DNA from: Antedon mediterranea
Taxonomy: Eukaryota > Echinodermata > Crinoidea > Comatulida > Antedonidae
Reading direction: 5' to 3'
Length of the DNA: 64,000 bases
NCBI RefSeq assembly: GCF_964355755.1
Contig: NC_092677.1
Location: forward strand, 5,001-69,000
Made by a program: the position numbers and the translations under genes. This document shows positions 1-11,700 of this stretch, piece after piece (within the stretch, counting starts at the first letter, position 1; every line of letters begins with the position of its first letter). Below the pieces are notes generated by a model. That model saw nothing but the letters and a program-made list of their open reading frames with translations. It had not been told where the DNA came from and ran no database searches.

Positions 1-251
1 TGATTAATAAATGAAGTTTAGCATTGTGCGCTACTATACCATTTGGTTATACTTGCGCTTAATGATATTGAATAGGTTAAACTTTGATTAATAAACGAAG
101 TTTAACATTGTGCGCTACTGTAGTAGGAATATGTTATACTCCTATTCGTTCAATGCAAATAAAACTGAGACAACATCATGGAGCTAAATGTATTACTAGC
201 CTTAAATGTGTCCGTCGTCCATTTCGCGTCCAATCTTAGGCCCAAAATGCC

Positions 252-1301
252 GGGTGTCACGAAACCTAAGACCACGAAAGCTAAGACCCCCTAAGACCTA
301 AGATCACGAAAGCTAAGACCCAAGACCTAAGATTACAAATTCTAAGATATACTACAGCTTAAAAACAATACTTGTTTATCCATACATAATTTTAAACACA
401 GTAGGTTTCATTTATTACCATAAATATAATTTAATACTACCGAAAAACATAGATAAACTCACATTATTTTCGCCCGTTGAGTAAATGTATATTTTTTCTT
501 TACAACAAACAAACTTGACGGGTTGTTTGTTGGTATATATTTACTCCAATGTGTTGGTTCAGAGGATGTTTTTCTTACGCACCTGCCTTTCTTGTATTTT
601 GACTCCAAATTTGTTGACTAACTTTATCCTGAATACCACACTTTAAAATTAGGACTTATAAGTACTTTCAGAAGGAGAAACACATAATAAAAAATAAATA
701 AATCCTTTAAATTGATGATTTTACAGGCGTGTTTCTTTGTATACTGTAATGTAACTCCTCGCTCAATGTTTTTGTTTCTATGGAGCGCCAAAAGAGCAAC
801 AATAATAGTACAAGTATAAAAACAGAAAGAAAACGAAACAAAAAAAAATTGATTTTTAAGTTAAAATTTATTTGCCAGTATTTATTTCTTCGTACTTGCA
901 TTATCATTACAATTTTAATTTTACATTGTTTATGTAGATGGACTCCACAGAGTTTTCAGCCCTCTATATAATTTTTGCTCTTTTGACGTTCCATAGAAAC
1001 AAAAACATTGAACATGGGGTAGGCCTACTAGTGTACTATACTGTCTGTAGGCTAGTCATTTTGTGTGCGAGAAAAACGTCTGTAAAATCATCAATTTAAA
1101 AATGTATTTGTTACTTTTTATGTGATTCTTTTTCATGAAAGTGCCAATTCTAAGGTGTGGTATCAGAATAAATGTTGGGAGTTAAAATACAAGGCAGGTG
1201 CGAAAGATAAATATTTGTAATCTTAGGTCTTGGGTCTTAGCTTTCGTGATCTTAGGTCTTAGGGGGTCTTAGCTTTCGTGGTCTTAGGTTTCGTGACACC
1301 C
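252..1301. mobile_element. Nested Mutator-like non-autonomous element with 10-bp target duplication
   Basis: The termini are inverted repeats starting GGGTGTCACGAAACCTAAG and ending in the complement, with arms of about 100 bp and further inverted blocks inside (near 560-800 and 960-1200). It is flanked by the direct repeat CCAAAATGCC (242-251 and 1302-1311). The 9-10 bp duplication and long arms are typical of Mutator-like elements. No transposase ORF is present. The opposite arm of the enclosing palindrome (about 2017-2060) carries the uninterrupted site. Confidence 0.75.
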
Positions 1302-1321
1302 CCAAAATGCCAAAATATATA

Positions 1322-2016
1322 CCCTGCGTCCAGACTGTCAGTCTGTCTGAACTGTATGTCTGAACTGTCTAGACTGTCTGTCTGTCTAGACTGTCTGTCT
1401 GTCTGAACTGTCTAGACTGTCTGCCAGTCTAGACTGTCTGTCTGTATGAACTGTCTAGACTGTCTGTCTAGACTGTCTGTCTCTCTGAACTGTCTGTCTG
1501 TCTAGACTGTCTGTCTTTCTGTCTGAACTGTCTAGACTGTCTGTCTTTGTACACTGTCTGTCTGAACTGTCTAGACTGTCTGTCTTTCTAGACTGTCTGT
1601 CTGAACTGTCTTGACTGTCTGTCTGTCTGAACTGTCTAGACTGTCTGTCTGTCTAGACTGTCTGTCTAGACTGTCTGTCTGTCTGTCTGAACTGTCTAGA
1701 CTGTCTGTCTGTCTGAACTGTCTAGACTGTCTGTCTGTCTGTCTGTCTGAACTGTCTAGACTGTCTGTCTGTCTAGACTGTCTGTCTATCTGTCTGAACT
1801 GTCTAGACTGTTGGTCTGTCTAGACTGTCTGAACTGTCTAGACTGTCTGTCTGTCTGTTGGTCTGTCTGAACTGTCTAGACTGTCAGTCTAGACGGTTCA
1901 GACAGACAGTCTAGACAGAAAAACAGTCTAGACAGTTCAAACAGACAGTCTAGACAGACAGACAGTCTAGACAGTTCAGACATGCAGACAGTCTAGACAG
2001 TTCAGACAGACTGACA
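1322..2016. repeat. Palindromic CTGT/AGAC minisatellite
   Basis: Bases 1330-1890 are built from the words CTGTCTGTCTAGACTGTC and CTGAACTGTCTAGA. From about 1890 to 2016 the same words run on the opposite strand. The array therefore forms the loop-proximal stem of the enclosing foldback element. The short ORFs through it are repeat artefacts. Confidence 0.85.
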
Positions 2017-2292
2017 GTCTGAACGCAGGGTATATGTTTTGGCATTTTGGGCTTAAGATGGGACGCGAAATGGACGACGGACCCATTTAAGGCTAGTAAT
2101 AAATTTAGCTCCATGATGTTGTCTCAGTTTTATTTACATTGAACGAATAGGAGTATAACATCTTCCTACTACAGTAGCGCACAATGTTAAACTTCGTTTA
2201 TTAATCAAGGTTTAACCTATTCAATATCATTAAGCGCAAGTATAACCAAAATGGTATAGTAGCGCACAATGCTAAACTTCATTTATTAATCA

Positions 2293-2541
2293 AAGTTTAA
2301 CCTATTCAATATCATTATGCGCAAGTATAACCAAATGTTATAGTAGCGCACAATGCTAAACTTCGTTTATTAATCAAAGTTTAACATATTCAATATCATT
2401 GTGCGCTAGTATAACCAAAATGGTACAGTAGCGCACAATGTTAAACTTCGTTTAACCTATTCAATATCATTATGCGCAAGTATAACCAAAATGGTATAGT
2501 TGCGCACAATGCTAAACTTCGTTTATTAATCAAAGTTTAAC
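2293..2541. repeat. 84-bp subterminal tandem repeat, first block
   Basis: Diverged head-to-tail copies of a unit of about 84 bp contain GTATAACCAAAATGGTATAG and TAGCGCACAATGCTAAAC. They continue the terminal sequence of the foldback element outward. More copies lie at 4049-4200 and 4415-4730, interrupted by a transposon. Confidence 0.8.
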
Positions 2542-2546
2542 CTATT

Positions 2547-4043
2547 CAGGCCCGTAGCCAGGAGGGTTTTTTGGGGTTCGGGCGAACCCCCCTTATGCGC
2601 GAACCCCCCTTTTACCAGCGAACCCCCTTGAAAAACAAAGGCCCCACTTCCAAAATCGTGCTTCCCCTAATCTCATAGTGTATATGGCCAACAGTGCTGG
2701 CCACCAGGCAAGGAGCACATGGTTAGTGCTCTCCTCTCCTCATATTGCTGTAATGCATGCATGGAAATAGGAAAGATTTTCATATAGGCCTACCCAACAT
2801 GATATTCCTGGTTCATTATCAGCCCAAAAAAACTGAACATCATTTGGATTGATTTTATAATGGTCATACACACAATAAGAAGGTATATATTTAAATAATA
2901 TGAAATTAAAGTTACTTAAATAGACATAGGCTAGCCCTACCCACACAGTGCATCGTACCTGAAACAATATGGGGATTTCCCTTTTCATTGAACGTTCAGT
3001 TGCAGTAGAGACTGATTACGATGTAATAAAGGCAATCAAACAAAATTATATCATTTGATTCTAATAAATATGTCTCAAATATCGTTGTTTTATTATTAAA
3101 ATACCATTGTTTTGATTGTAAAATGTTTAAATTTCGGCCTAGAAATAAGTGCGTCTTATGCATCGACTACATAAAAAATACTAATATTTCAGTCTCCGTT
3201 ATGGGTGCGTCTTATACACAGGTGCGATTTGTACACCGAAATATACGGTACTATTTGTTTTTTATGTTTATAGGATAAGAAATTATTTAAGGGCCTAATA
3301 TAATATACTTTTTTGCAACAATAAAGCTGTATTTCATGATCAGTACTACTAACTTCCATAATACTGTACTATATAATTTCTCTGCATAACTCAGATTTTA
3401 GTAGGTAAACAATGTCTCTGTAAGCTTATTAAAACAACCGAAATTGCTCTGAGAGCCAAAGCTTCCAGGGGCCTTCGCCCCCTGGACCCCGACCGGGGGC
3501 CCTTGCCGGCCCCCTGGCCCCCAGCCTACAGTTGCTCGCTGCGCTCGCAAAATACTTGGTGTCAAGAAAACCCCCCTCTGATGCATTCTGGCTACGGGCC
3601 TGGTATAAATACTCCATGGCCCTGATCGGTCTCATCAATAAAATCGAACATGAATTTAAAAATAGACAGTTTGCAATCGGCTTGTTTATAGCCTCTCTAA
3701 GGCCTTTTACACCATTGACCATAACATTCTCCTTTACAAAAATTATCACATTGCGGCACTATACTTAAAGACAACTACCGAGAACCATATTTTAACAACG
3801 TCATTAGAGATGTGTACATATGATTTCAGAAAAAAATTGCGATATTTTTGAGATCTAATTCTAAGGTGTGGTACTCACGATAAAGTTACTTAACAAATTT
3901 TAAGTCGAAATAAGTGACAGGTGCGAAACGGAACTACCGCCCTTGCCGGCCCCCCTGGCCCCCAGCCTACAGTTGCTCGCTGCGCTCGCAAAATACTTGG
4001 TGTCAAGAAAACCCCCCTCTGATGCATTCTGGCTACGGGCCTG
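2547..4043. mobile_element. TIR element CAGGCCCGTAGCC...GGCTACGGGCCTG with internal duplication
   Basis: The left end CAGGCCCGTAGCCAGG at 2547 and the right end CTGGCTACGGGCCTG at 4029-4043 are inverted. The flanks carry the direct repeat CTATT (2542-2546 and 4044-4048). The insertion splits the 84-bp array. A second copy of the right end closes at 3602, and roughly the last 100 bases (about 3500-3602) are repeated at about 3945-4043 around a 340-bp insert. No transposase is visible, so the superfamily is undetermined. Confidence 0.65.
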
Positions 4044-4048
4044 CTATT

Positions 4049-4730
4049 CAATATCATTATGCGCTAGTATAACCAAAATGGTATAGTAGCGCACAATGCT
4101 AAACTTTGTTTATTACTCAAAGTTTAACCTATTCAATATCATTATGCGCAAGTATAACCAAAATGGTATAGTAGCGCACAGTAGTACTAAATTTAGCGCC
4201 ATGATGTTGTCTCAGTTTTATTTGCATTGAACGAATAGGAGTATAACATCTTCCTACTACAGTACACTATCTTTGTGAAGTACTAATAATAGCACCACAG
4301 TGTCAATATGACCACACCCCGACGCCTCGGCCCGGAAACTAAAGATACCAGGCCTACTAAACCTGGCCTAATGTTTGTTCGGAACTATTTTACGACTATG
4401 GCTAGGCTAGCCTAGAGTAGCGCACAATGCTAGACTTCGTTTATTAATCAAAGTTTAACATATTCAATATCATTGTGCGCTAGTATAACCAAAATGGTAC
4501 CGTAGCGCACAATGTTAAACTTCGTTTATTAATCAAAGTTTAACCTATTCAAGTACAGGTATAACCAAAATGGTATAGTAGCGCACAATGCTAAACTTCG
4601 TTTATTAATCAAAGTTTAACATATTCAATATCATTATGCGCTAGTATAACCAAAATGGTACAGTACGGTAGCGCACAATGTTAAGCTTCGTTTATTAATC
4701 AAAGTTTAACCTATTCAATATCATTATTTT
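4049..4730. repeat. 84-bp tandem repeat, later blocks
   Basis: Copies of the same 84-bp unit as at 2293-2541 lie at 4049-4200 and 4415-4730. About 4200-4415 is another sequence, including a partial copy of the foldback arm (GTTGTCTCAGTTTTATTTGC). Nothing coding is seen. Confidence 0.7.
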
Positions 4731-4802
4731 TGTCCATTTTGAGTCCAACCCTAGGCCCATGTGTCCATAAATTGTACCTTTTGTACACAAATCGGACTTC
4801 TA

Positions 4803-5178
4803 GTATGTTCCGGCTATGGTCCAAGTATGTTCCGAGTATGTTCCAGCTATGATCCGGCTATGTTCCAAATATGATCCGAGTATGTTCCGAGTATGTTCCG
4901 AATATGTTCCGGGTATGTTCCGGGTATTTTCCAAGTATGTTTCGAGTATGTTTTGAGTATGTTCCTAGTATGTTCCGAGTATGTTCCGAGTATGTTCCAA
5001 ATATGTTCCGAGTACGTTCCGAGTATGTTCCAAGTATGTTCTGAGTTTGTTCCACTATGTTCCAAGTATGTTCCGAGTATGTTCCAAGTATGTTCCGAGT
5101 ATGTTCCGAGTACGTTCCATGTACCTTCCGAATATCTTCCGGGTACGTTTCTGGTATGTTCCGGGTATGTTCCGCGTA
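4803..5178. repeat. 12-bp minisatellite (GAGTATGTTCCG)
   Basis: About 30 imperfect copies of GAGTATGTTCCG. It is open in several frames on both strands, giving ORFs of 72-116 codons that are repeat artefacts. Confidence 0.85.
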
Positions 5179-5759
5179 TGGGCGGTAGTTCCGTTTCGCA
5201 CCTGTCACTTATTTCGACTTAAAATTGGTTAAGTAACTTTATCGTGAGTACCACACCTTAGAATTAGATCTAAAAAATATCGCAATTTTTTTATGAAATC
5301 ATATGTACACATCTCTAATGACGTTGTTAAAATATGGTTCTCGGTAGTTGTCTTTAAGTATAGTGCCGCAATGTGATAATTTTTGTAAAGGAGAATGTTA
5401 TGGTCAATGGTGTAAAAGGCCTTAGAGAGGCTATAAACAAGCCGATTGCAAACTGTCTATTTTTAAATTCATGTACGATTTTATTGATGAGACCGATCAG
5501 GGCCATGGAGTATTTATACTCTTTCCTTAAACTGAATTTTGTATTATGATAATATTTTTATATTTAGAAATAAAGTAAATTGTTCTGTTATAAATAATTT
5601 TGTCCAAGGCTTCTGAGAAAATTGAAAGAATTTAAATAGGTCAGTAATTTGAATTATCGGATTTGCAAATGGGGTAACACTAACATATGCTAGCTACATT
5701 TGAAGACACACAGAGGGGGCGTGAAACGACTAGGCATCTATTACTGAGTATCAGGTGGG

Positions 5760-6003
5760 TGACATTTCCGCATACATCAGATTGAAAAATGGGGTCCACA
5801 TGAGCACAGTGTATTAACATACGAAAAAATATTAAAATTAGTTACTTATCTCTATTTATATCACTGTGCTCCACCGGTGGTAAATTTGGTCCACTGGACC
5901 AGTTACCGTAGTACTATTTCTATTTCGGAAGTAAATAAAGGCATAAATGGCGCTCCGTAGAGAATGCTCCAGTCGTCAGAATGACCTCTAAATATACCTC
6001 TCA
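5760..6003 (-). mobile_element. Fragment related to the 31.4-35.0 kb foldback element
   Basis: It shares GCACAGTGTATTAACATACG, the stretch around GGTAAATTTGGTCCACTGG, and GGCGCTCCGTAGAGAATGCT with the inverse of 31.44-31.62 kb. It ends in TATACCTC, like the right terminus of the larger copy. No complete copy is seen here. The preceding stretch 5516-5760 holds nothing I can identify. Confidence 0.6.
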
Positions 6004-6075
6004 GGCCTCGCCTAATATAGTAGCTTCAGAAGGCGGAAGAAGCTTCTGCTAGCCTAGCACCTTTATATTATTATA

Positions 6076-7829
6076 ATGTCCAATATTGAAGCGGATAACC
6101 CTTCATATAGCCTGTTTATAAATAGTAAAGAATTGACATTTAATGATGATGGAGAACTCCCAATTTCGGTCAGCAGCAGATGCCGGCAGTTTTCAATCAG
6201 ACGAGCTATCCTTCGTCGGCGGCGGACGTCGACTACCACCACCACCACCAGCAGTAGTACTAGGCCTAGGCTTAGTATGAGTAATCAAGGTGAAACCGTA
6301 GAAGTAGCTGTGAAAAATGTACACGATTTTACCGGCGAAGAAATTAAAAAACTCGTCTCTCTTGAACACAGAAATATTGTCCGATTTATTGGAGCCATAA
6401 AAGAGGACGTTGTTAATGCGATCGTGATGGAATTTGTAACTGGGGGTAATTTATATGAATACATTGCCAGAAATAGGGAACAAAAAAAGTGTATTGGCCT
6501 ACGATTGTGTTTTAATCTGACTTTACAATGTGCAAGAGGTCTTGAATACTTACATGGTAAAAACATTATTCATAAAAATGTTCAATCGTATAACTGTCTA
6601 CTCAGTTCAACAACGAATATATTGAATTGTATTCTGAAATTGAGTAATTTTGGTTTTAAAAAACAACACCCTTATGCAATTGACCTGACTACCTTTCATG
6701 AATCGCGCAAGGCGTGGCAAGCACCTGAAGTTATTGACAATACAGAATTTTTCCGAAAAGCTTCCGATGTTTATTCCATAGGAATCATTGTCTGGGAGAT
6801 GCTGACATGCCAAAGGCCATGGAATGGTAAAACTGATCATGAAATTTATGAAAATGTAGTAAAACGTAGTGAACACTTAAAAATTGAAGATGAATGGCCT
6901 TGTCAATTGCAAAAACTGCTAAAAGATTGTTGGAAGACTGAGCGGGCACAAAGACCAATCATTTCTGATATATGTTGCAGAGTAGAAGTGGAAAATGAGT
7001 GTATGTCATCTTTATTAACCTCCTAAAAACAAATTGTGTACATCAGTACTTATGCACAATACAGTATAAGGTTATGCAATTTGACGCTGGTAGACAAAAA
7101 GAAGTTTAACCAACTGTGAATCCTTTATCATTTTTAGTTTACTGTCCCCATGCAAAAGCTCCACTAAATAATGTTTTATTGCACATTCATTACTCTTTAA
7201 TTAACCAACTACTAGAATACAGTATGTTCATTCATACCACTTTTCCAACAAAGGCACATTAAATGAATAGTTTCTTTTTTTTACTTTATTCAATCACATG
7301 AAAGTACTGTATAACCAATTCTCACTCCACTCCTTATACATATTTATCATTAAGTTCACTCCACTCCTTATACATATTTATCATTAAGTTCACTCCTTAT
7401 ACATATTTATCATTAAGTTCACTTAAGTTCACTCCACTCCTTATACATATTTATCATTAAGTTCACTTAACGCTTATTCTTTTTAAACAAGACTGCATTC
7501 TGTTTTTATTGCCAGATCAAAATACTCCTATAGATCTGGATAGGCCATTACGAATGATAGAGATACCAAAAATAGCATCACATCTTAAACCAAAATCACA
7601 TTGGAAAGAGTTTGCAGTTAACAATCTGGGAATTTGTGAAAGTGAATGCGATGCTCTTAAAAAAGAAGGAACCGACGACCAAGATCAATTGATATGTGAT
7701 GTACTTCGCAAATGGCTAATGCGAGAAGGCAAAAATGGAACAGTTGGCACACTAGCAGAACATCTTAAACATTCACGTCTATTTGACGTTTCCGGATACA
7801 AGTTTTTGTGTGGACTAAAACAACCTTAA
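6076..7829 (+). CDS. TKL-type pseudokinase with C-terminal Death domain (RIPK-like architecture)
   Basis: CDS join(6076..7000,7516..7829), 412 residues. The donor is GAGT|GTATGT and the acceptor TTGCCAG|ATC; phase is continuous. Residues about 60-305 form a protein-kinase fold: VAVK lysine, helix C EEIKKL, hinge MEFVTGGNLYEYI, WQAPEV, SDVYSIGIIVWEML and the late Arg in RAQRPII. Two catalytic positions are lost: HRD reads HKN and DFG reads NFG. The glycine-rich loop is replaced by an Arg/Thr/Ser-rich insertion (about residues 40-60) encoded partly by a CCA-type microsatellite. Residues about 330-410 (exon 2) resemble a Death domain (WKEFAVNNLGI, LRKWLMREGKNGTVGTLAEH). Kinase plus Death domain occurs in RIPK1-type and IRAK-type signalling proteins; here a scaffold or decoy role is an inference. 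The start is the first ATG of the open frame; an upstream exon cannot be excluded. It is convergent with REXO4. Confidence 0.75.
7313..7468. repeat. 34-bp tandem repeat in the pseudokinase intron
   Basis: About four copies, some truncated, of TTCACTCCACTCC followed by TTATACATATTTATCATTAAG. The array ends about 50 bp before the Death-domain exon acceptor. Confidence 0.8.
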
Positions 7830-7897
7830 CTTTATTGGAAGAGGAAATAATACCAATGTTTGGATTTCAATATATTGATCATAAAGACCATGGACTA

Positions 7898-8530
7898 CAG
7901 ATGATCATGATGTACATATTATTGTACAAAATCCAACTTTATGTACAGTTTACATGGGTTTTTATCTGTAGGTAGATTTTCTAATCATGATGTACATATT
8001 ATTGTACAAATCCAACTTTATGTACAGTTTACATGGGTTTTTCTGTAGGTAGATTTTCTAATCATGATGTACATATTATTGTACAAATCCAACTTTATGT
8101 ACAGTTTACATGGGTTTTTCTGTAGGTAGATTTTCTAATCATGATGTACATATTATTGTACAAATCCAACTTTATGTACAGTTTACATGGGTTTTTCTGT
8201 AGGTAGATTTTCTAATCATGATGTACATATTATTGTACAAATCGAACTTTATGTACAGTTTACATGGGTTTTTTTCTGTAGGTAGATTTTCTAATCATGA
8301 TGTACATATTATTGTACAAATCCAACTTTATGTACAGTTTACATGGGTTTTTCTGTAGGTAGATTTTCTAATCATGATGTACATATTATTGTACAAATCC
8401 AACTTTATGTACAGTTTACATGGGTTTTTATCTGTAGGTAGATTTTCTAATCATGATGTACATATTATTGTACAAATCCAACTTTATGTACAGTTTACAT
8501 GGGTTTTCCTGTAGGTAGATTTTCTAATCT
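7898..8530. repeat. 77-bp tandem repeat between convergent genes
   Basis: Eight near-identical copies containing TAATCATGATGTACATATTA, TTATGTACAGTTTACATGGG and TCTGTAGGTAGATTTT. It fills the space between the pseudokinase stop codon (7829) and the REXO4 stop (8602), so it probably lies in one or both 3' UTRs. Copies differ mainly in the T-run length. Confidence 0.85.
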
Positions 8531-8601
8531 TTATAGTTTCTCATGAAATACATGCACATTTTGTATCAAGTTTGCATTTCAACTTTTTTTCTAACAATAA
8601 T

Positions 8602-8793
8602 TTACCTACGTTTCTTCTGTAAATTTCTAATTTTAAATATTTTGATCTTTCTTCTTTTCTCATCTTTGATAGATTTTGAGTCATTTGTACAAAAATATTT
8701 TGTCTGTTTTAATACTCCTTTAGATTTGTTTGACCTTTCCCACTCTTTCCTATTTAACATGTACAGCTTCATTGCCACACAAGCATCCTCAAT
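8602..8793 (-). CDS. REXO4: REXO4 last coding exon (ExoIII motif and C-terminus)
   Basis: Acceptor TTTTAAAG|ATTGAGGATGC. It encodes [20 protein letters not shown] and a Lys/Arg-rich tail ending KKRR before the stop. The ExoIII His comes from the previous exon (HDS) and the Asp is the D of IEDAC. Confidence 0.88.
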   Translation of the reverse strand: MEDACVAMKLYMLNRKEWERSNKSKGVLKQTKYFCTNDSKSIKDEKRRKIKIFKIRNLQKKRR

Positions 8794-11700
8794 CTTTAAA
8801 AAAAAAACGAAATACAAGTTCAATAAAAAAATAAATCCAATTTATTGAGACAGTGAAGCGAGGGAACTTAATGTTGCGCTGCATTTAAAAAAATAATATG
8901 TAGCAGTATAAAGTTGACAACACTAAATTGCTGAAAATGTTGTAGACTGGTGGCAACAAATTCTTATATTGTTTACTTACAGAATCATGTTGACCAGCTT
9001 ATATTGTTTACTTACAGAATCATGTTGACCAGCTTGTATGGTTTTATTCAATATCACTTGGGCCAGCTTTTTCAGGCTTGGTTTAGATCCCTTCAAATTA
9101 AATAAGTCATAATGTAAATAATTTTCACTAATATTGGTAACTTTGGTTTATGTTTCAAACAATTAAATAAAATATGTTTAATTTATTTTATAACATGGGT
9201 TCAAGGATGTACCCAATCGGACGCGCTGAAATGAGTCGTGTGTGCGCTTTTTATTTTTTCACTATCAAGTCATACAAAAAGTGCGCAGCAAAAAAGCATA
9301 ACAGCACTCTGTGTGTAAATCGTATTGCAAAATCTTGCTATGATCGCTTCACGATTTACAACCAGGTCGTCTGCAGCGTGGCCCCCATTAACAGCACTCT
9401 GTGTGTAAATCGTATTGCAAAATCTTGCTATGATCGCCTCACGATTTACAACCAGGTCGTCTGCAGCGTGGCCCCATTAAAAAAGAAAAACAAACACACC
9501 AATGTACTTTATATCAATTCTGCTACACGAAATTTTGCTAATGATGCATCTAGGGCAAGATGTTGAACATTGCCACAAAACGCGAGGCAATCTGATTTGA
9601 TTTATCTTATATCCTAACTTTGATTATGTGGGTTAGACAATATGCTCTTTCCACTAATGTGTTTTTGCAAATAAACTGATTATTATACTTACTTTATTCA
9701 ATCTTCTAAAGGGTTTATAGTCTGATGTATCTCTAACTTTCCTCCGTGGATGGCCAAGGAATAAAACCTTCAAAATAAATAAGACTCTGAACAAAATAGA
9801 AGTGTATGATCCACTTCAGCAAACTCACAAACTTCATTGTCTTACTTGCCAAAATAAATATACAGGGCTAACACAATTATCTACAATATTTAACTAAAAA
9901 ATACAGCAAAAAGGGCTAAATAACTAGCTCAAAAATCACCATCTAAATCTTGCCTTATCCTAAGTATTTTACTATTTGACCTACTAGTGTACCTTAAGAT
10001 CATTTGACAATGCATGGCCCACTATAATCCGATCTTTAAAAATATCAGCTACTTCTCTCTGTACATCTTGAAATTCTTCCCCTATTAAAAGTAATATATG
10101 TTAGCTTTTTTTAAAATCTATTGGTACAAAAAAGTTTCTAATGTGCTTTAATGCCACTAACATCTCCTAAAATCAGTCACTTTATCCATTAACGGCCCCA
10201 GAAGAAATATCCCCTCCACTTGTTTTTTACAGGGTTCGTACGCGTCTTTAAATTCCTTGAAGGTCATGGAAAAATAAATCTCTTTTTTCAAGTACTGGAA
10301 AGTCCTTGAAATTGGCATTTGTCCTTGAATGTCCTGAAAATTGTTAAAATACAATAAAGTTATATGAATTCTTTTTAATAAAGTTTTGAAAACACTGAAC
10401 AATAAAAGTATTAAGTATGAAAGTACATGGAAGATAACAACGTTTGTACGTGCCGACTTTTCCGCCGCCGATAAATGCTCGTACATGAAATAGGCTTTCT
10501 TATCAGGTTGGTTGTTGACTGCAGAACGCCACTGGCCAGTGATGTTCAGATGACAATCACCTTGAAAAAACTTTGCCCAACTATTCTTTTGTTCCCCCAC
10601 AGTACATTATTGCATAATAGCTATTACTATTGAAATAAATACTTGGCCCTTTTTGTGTTCCGATTTTGTTTAAACATTAATTTAACGAATGTAATATTGC
10701 AAACATGCATAGCATTTTAGCATTACACTTTAATTAGTGACTATACTCGCATTCTATTTATAGCCTCTGATAAGCTATAAATAGAATGCGAGTATAGTGA
10801 CCTCTCTCAGCGAGGCTCTCTCACACCGCAAGCGTGTATATTAGCGGTCTCTATATGGCTGCCGATGAGTTTTTTATCGTGCTTTTCTCGTCAGTGGAAA
10901 TCTATCCAACATGTCACGCGTACATGCTTTTTTCAAGAGTCCTGGCTTTTTGATAGCAAATTTTCCCCGTGGATTAACCGTGCGTCAATAAAAACGGAGG
11001 CAAAGTGTAAACTATGTAGAAAAACATTTGATATCTCCAACATGGGACGGTCGGCGTTAATATCTCATCAAAACGGAAAAAAATAAAAAGCATAAACAAC
11101 AAATGGAGTTGAGGTTTAACAATACGACGCAAGAAGTTAATCAATTTTTTAGTAAGTCCAACCCAACAACATCCACCAGTAAATCTAATAGTACCATCAC
11201 CAGTATTATTGAACAACAAGACATACCAGGCACTAGTGTTGATAATAGTATACCGAAACGTACGAACCCAAGTGGCCCGGCGACGATGCAGTATTTCAGT
11301 AGTAGTGAGGAGATTCGTAAAGCAGAAATATTGTGGGCCTTATTCATGACTAACCGGCACTATTCGAACAAGTCGATGGATGAAATAAATGAAGTATTCC
11401 AGGCGATGTTTCCAGATAGTGGAATAGCTGCAAAATTTAGTTGTGGTGAAAAAAAGTCTGCTTATGTTGTTAATTATGGGTTAGCGCCATATTTTAGGTA
11501 AGTTTTGTTTGATATCGATTGATATAGGCCTACAATTTAGATTAAATAAATAATTGTAATAGGCATTTCTGTATTGAGCCTGGTGAGTATGAAAAACAAA
11601 TGTTTTTAGTCTAAGTTTTGTTCATTTTAGGTCATTACTTCTGAAACGTGTTACGGATGAGTCAGATTACGTTCTACTATTTGATAAAAGTCTAAACAAA

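Larger units (their letters stand above)
1..2292. mobile_element. Foldback (long inverted repeat) element, open at the left window edge
   Basis: Bases 1-250 reappear as reverse complement at about 2040-2292. For example, the word GAGACAACATCATGGAGCTA near 170 has its complement near 2110-2127. The arms enclose a nested element (252-1301) and a palindromic CTGT minisatellite. No coding sequence is seen. It looks like a non-autonomous foldback transposon; the left terminus lies outside the window, so no target duplication can be checked. Confidence 0.75.
3603..5515. repeat. Inverted repeat pair, arms of about 340 bp
   Basis: Bases 3603-3944 recur as reverse complement at about 5174-5515. The left arm starts GTATAAATACTCCATGGCCC and the right arm ends with the complement. 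The left arm abuts the TIR of the preceding element. The interval holds duplicated element ends, 84-bp repeats and a 12-bp minisatellite. Part of an arm (TTCTAAGGTGTGGTA, GACAGGTGCGAAA) is related to blocks near 560-640 and 1140-1205, which suggests one foldback family. Confidence 0.7.

Noticed and set aside
4858-5222. ORFs of 72-116 codons on both strands
   Set aside because: They are the 12-bp minisatellite read in open frames. Composition is purely periodic.
9174-9566. 130-codon plus-strand ORF
   Set aside because: It covers a two-copy 90-bp duplication in a REXO4 intron, antisense to the gene. No domain is recognised.
10157-10600. 147-codon minus-strand ORF
   Set aside because: It spans the hAT terminus and the REXO4 exon fragment, so it is a chance join across the insertion border.
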